Assembly: GCA_949318235.1 (NCBI GenBank)
Contig: OX439127.1
Coordinates: forward strand, 24,101,815-24,165,814
Reading direction: 5' to 3'
DNA length: 64,000 nt
Origin: Ecdyonurus torrentis
Taxonomy: Eukaryota; Arthropoda; Insecta; Ephemeroptera; Heptageniidae
The notes below the pieces were generated by a model, which was not told the DNA's origin, made no database searches, and worked only from the letters and a program-made list of their open reading frames with translations. How positions within the stretch are numbered: the stretch's first letter is position 1; each line of letters starts with the position of its first letter. The position numbers were made by a program, and so were the translations under genes. This document shows, one piece after another, positions 61,143 through 64,000 of this stretch.

Positions 61143-62095
61143 ATAAAGGGTTTGTCATGTTCACACAGTGCAATATATTTTCGATATGCAATACATTTGA
61201 TTGCTTGCAATCTTCATTTTAAACTATTACATTTTCATGCTATGAAAGCAATAAATTTTGTTGCCTATTGGAAATATTGCTTCATGTGAACAGGGTTTAT
61301 ATTCAGAGAAGCAAGAAAAGGAGTTCATGTAACATTTTGGCTAGGTTAGCTAGGTGTAGCATAACAATTGTCATGTCATAACCTTAAACACTGTAAGCTC
61401 ACATAACCAAAATGTTATGTAACCCCCTTTTCTTGCAACTCTGCATATATTATGGTGTATGTAAGCAAATATTATAACATTTTAGTGGTATTCTGATTTT
61501 TAAATATTTAAGTGTATATTGATATGTGCTATACTGTATTTTATAATTACATTGACAAAGACAACTCTATAGAAATACTATACTGTAGGTATAAATAAGC
61601 AACTTAAATGGAAATAATCAAATAATAGTCATACTCATAACTTACTATTTGTAAATATATAACTATATAGTGTACATATAACAGCTTTTTAAAATTTTAA
61701 TATAAATCATTAAGCTTTTTTGCTCAAATGCAGCACAATGATACATATATACCTATATTTTTTTTTGTTACAAAATATGCATGATAAACATAATAATTAT
61801 ATTATTTATAATTTTATTTTTTGCTTTGAGTAAGTCACATTAAAATTATTTTAAATAAATTTTTATGATTATAAAAACTATGCATTTTCATTTTCTTCAC
61901 TCCAAAGATTCTAGCTTCATAGGAATTTAAAATAGTAATGACTCAACTTCAATTAGACGTAGCCACATAAAAGTAATGCTTAGCTAGTAATTCAGCAATC
62001 TCCCCTCAATGACTTGCTTCTTAAAAATATCACTAACTTAATTAAAAAAGAAATGATAATATTAGAACCCTAACCAAAAGATGTACTTTGTTCTC

Positions 62096-62638
62096 CTAAC
62101 CTGTTAACAACGGAGCAGCTCATATAACGTGCTAGAGAGGCTGGGCTCTTGCGTTGACATACAAAATATATTACATTCTGTAATTAATTAGGAAAGGTTA
62201 AAACCATTTTGGTTTGAATTGATAATCAAAGAAAAGGATAGGAGAAACCAACAAGTGCCTTACCACGATGAGGTCCGTAGCTTGGTGAAAATCTTGGTGG
62301 CACAGGCTACACAAATATTTACAAGTTAACTAACAATGTAAGACGTTTTTAGGGCAACAGCCCTCTTCTTCAGTTGCTTAAAGTGTAGCAACTCTAAGCA
62401 ACTGAAGAAGAGGGCTGTTGCCCTCAAAACGTCTTAGTTAACTTGTAAATATTTGTGTAACCTATGCCACCAAGATTTTCACCAAGCTACGGACCTCATC
62501 GTGGTAAGGCACTTGTTGGTTTCTCCTATCCTTTTCTTTGATTATCAAAATATTACATTCTGTAGCTTACGCGCTAGCATTTTACTCCGGCCAGGCGGAC
62601 CGTGTTGTATGTAGAGGGCGTCATCGATAACAGGTTAA
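62096..62638. mobile_element. piggyBac-like MITE interrupted by a hairpin
   Basis: The left border CTAA|CCTGTTAACAACGGAG matches the termini of the element at 56732. The right border, read inverted, is TTAA|CCTGTTATCGATGACG. The interior is interrupted by the 326-base hairpin at 62221-62546. Confidence 0.5.
62221..62546. repeat. 326-bp near-perfect hairpin with ~150-bp arms
   Basis: The left arm begins GATAATCAAAGAAAAGGATA and the right arm ends TATCCTTTTCTTTGATTATC. The arms match inverted throughout, apart from an 8-base insertion in the left arm and a few substitutions, and meet around a loop of about 14 bases near 62390. The 15-mer ATATTACATTCTGTA occurs on both sides (62168-62182 and 62550-62564). 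Confidence 0.8.
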
Positions 62639-63866
62639 ATTACTCCTTCCCCACATATTTTGATTCAGTTAGGTAATTTGATTTAATAATACAAACTTGG
62701 ATTCATTGTCCATATTTTTATTCCTTGTAGCAAGTTGTTTTAACATTACAATGCTAAAAATGCACTGCAAATAAATGTCAATATCACATGGCTTTGCCAG
62801 CAGAAAAAAATAAATAAATAATAATAAGGTACACTATTGTTTTAGGTATTTGAAATTTTATCACTATTTTGCTTCAATTAAAGTTATTAGCAATTTTTTA
62901 CATAGCCGTTATTAGGTTTTGTTTTGTTTTTTTAAACAACTAATAAATAAAAACACAACCAGAATAGCATAAGTTTTAAAAACATTCATACACAGATGCA
63001 ACACTCAAATTAAAATCATCAGGAGCATATTCAGGATTATTTTCATTGTCAACATTTTACTTTGTACAGAATTGGTTTATATATTTGATTGAAATCTGGC
63101 TACAACAATAATAAAATTATTGCAATATAAATGACAAGACATAAATGACAAGATCGGGTGTTCTTAGAACATAGAAAAGTAAAACAAATTAGTTTGTCAA
63201 ATTATTACTAGATTATTTGCTCCTAATGATATTTACTCATAACATGGATCGACAGCTTGCCCGCAAACTGATTTATATTTCTGGATATCTAAATCTGTAC
63301 TGAGTCAAAGATTGGCCAAGTACCATTATGGAAATATATGTCTCTTCATTGTTCCTCTATAACGTCCATTGTCCATTTGTTTCAAAGTTTACTAATGTCC
63401 AGTGTCCCTGTTCTTTGTTCATTTGATTCCAAGTTTATAAATGTTTACTGTCACTGTCACTTTTCTTTCTCTTTCTCTCTCTCTTTTTTTTTTTTTTTTT
63501 TTTTGCAACATATGCTGTAAATAATAAAATGAGGTTACAAATTAGTTTTCTTCTTTAAATTTGTAACTTTTGTAACTAAAATTAATCAACAAAAAGGCAG
63601 GATGTAAATAAAAGTAGTCAACAAGCAGGATAGGTAGATAAAATAAATCACAAAAATAGTTAAATCAGCCATCAGCTAGAACGACTTAGTAATAATGTCA
63701 GCGTTAATTATAATGTTTTTCATTGTAATATGGAAATAATAACTAATATTTGAGGCTAAATGTTGTTTGTTGGTTATGTCGGTCAAAGTTCCTATTCTAT
63801 GACTCAAAAATAATAAATTAGCAAATAAAAACCAGTTTGGTTTAAATGAAAACGCCCAGTAATCAC

Positions 63867-64000
63867 CTTAATAAAGGAAATTAGTATTAATATATTCCAC
63901 CCCACGGCAGCAAATAAGACCAATATAACTATGATTAGTTTCAGAACAAAACCATTTCTCTCTGTTTCCTCCAAACAGCATTGCAAGAGCAATATAATTT
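63867..64000 (-). CDS. Partial exon of an unrecognised membrane protein, cut by the window edge
   Basis: The frame is open from the window end and encodes CCLEETERNGFVLKL followed by a long hydrophobic helix (IIVILVLFAAVGWNILILIS) and FIK. It ends either at a donor (AAG|gtgatt after 63867) or by reading on to a TAA at 63804-63806. No downstream minus-strand exon was found before ATG9. The helix and the acidic stretch before it suggest a transmembrane protein, but nothing identifies the family. Confidence 0.35.

Larger units (their letters stand above)
60304..63800. other. ATG9 3' region and intergenic DNA
   Basis: It starts with the ATG9 3' UTR (extent unknown; an AATAAA is at 61250-61255). 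It contains a (TA)n tract near 61.1 kb, the nested MITE/hairpin at 62.1-62.6 kb, and a CT/poly-T run at 63470-63505. No supported complete gene. Confidence 0.55.

Overview
The window is nuclear DNA of an animal, almost certainly an arthropod. It is very AT-rich, its genes are split by canonical GT-AG introns, and it carries many microsatellites, short inverted-repeat (MITE-like) elements and truncated retrotransposon tails. I cannot name the species. Parathyroid-hormone-receptor-like genes are known from some insects but not from Drosophila, so a non-dipteran is more likely. All gene models below were spliced by eye; every exon junction keeps the reading frame.

Layout: (1) 1-4400, gene-poor upstream DNA. 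(2) 4442-10167 (+) and 14918-23574 (-), two complete class B (secretin-family) G-protein-coupled receptors resembling the parathyroid hormone receptor. They point tail to tail and share all 11 intron positions and phases. Exon 7 is nearly identical between them at the DNA level while neighbouring exons are strongly diverged. (3) 27766-36556 (-), D-3-phosphoglycerate dehydrogenase (PHGDH), nine exons, with an unexplained membrane-type open frame inside its 4.2 kb first intron. (4) 36.7-44.6 kb, intergenic DNA dominated by a 2.56 kb palindrome with ~1.16 kb arms. (5) 44707-47309 (+), a 203-residue protein with one C-terminal C2H2 zinc finger. (6) 47.3-52.6 kb, intergenic DNA with pogo-like and hAT-like MITEs and a stretch holding three perfect CRE palindromes. 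(7) 52721-60303 (+), autophagy protein ATG9, 13 exons, 827 residues. (8) 60.3-64 kb, the ATG9 3' region, a nested MITE/hairpin, and one exon of an unrecognised minus-strand membrane protein cut by the window edge.

The genes are not an operon and share no evident pathway: peptide-hormone signalling (two receptors), serine synthesis (PHGDH), autophagosome membrane supply (ATG9) and a possible nucleic-acid-binding protein. The most notable biology is the inverted receptor pair with its exon-confined conversion-like tract, and the near-perfect long palindrome.
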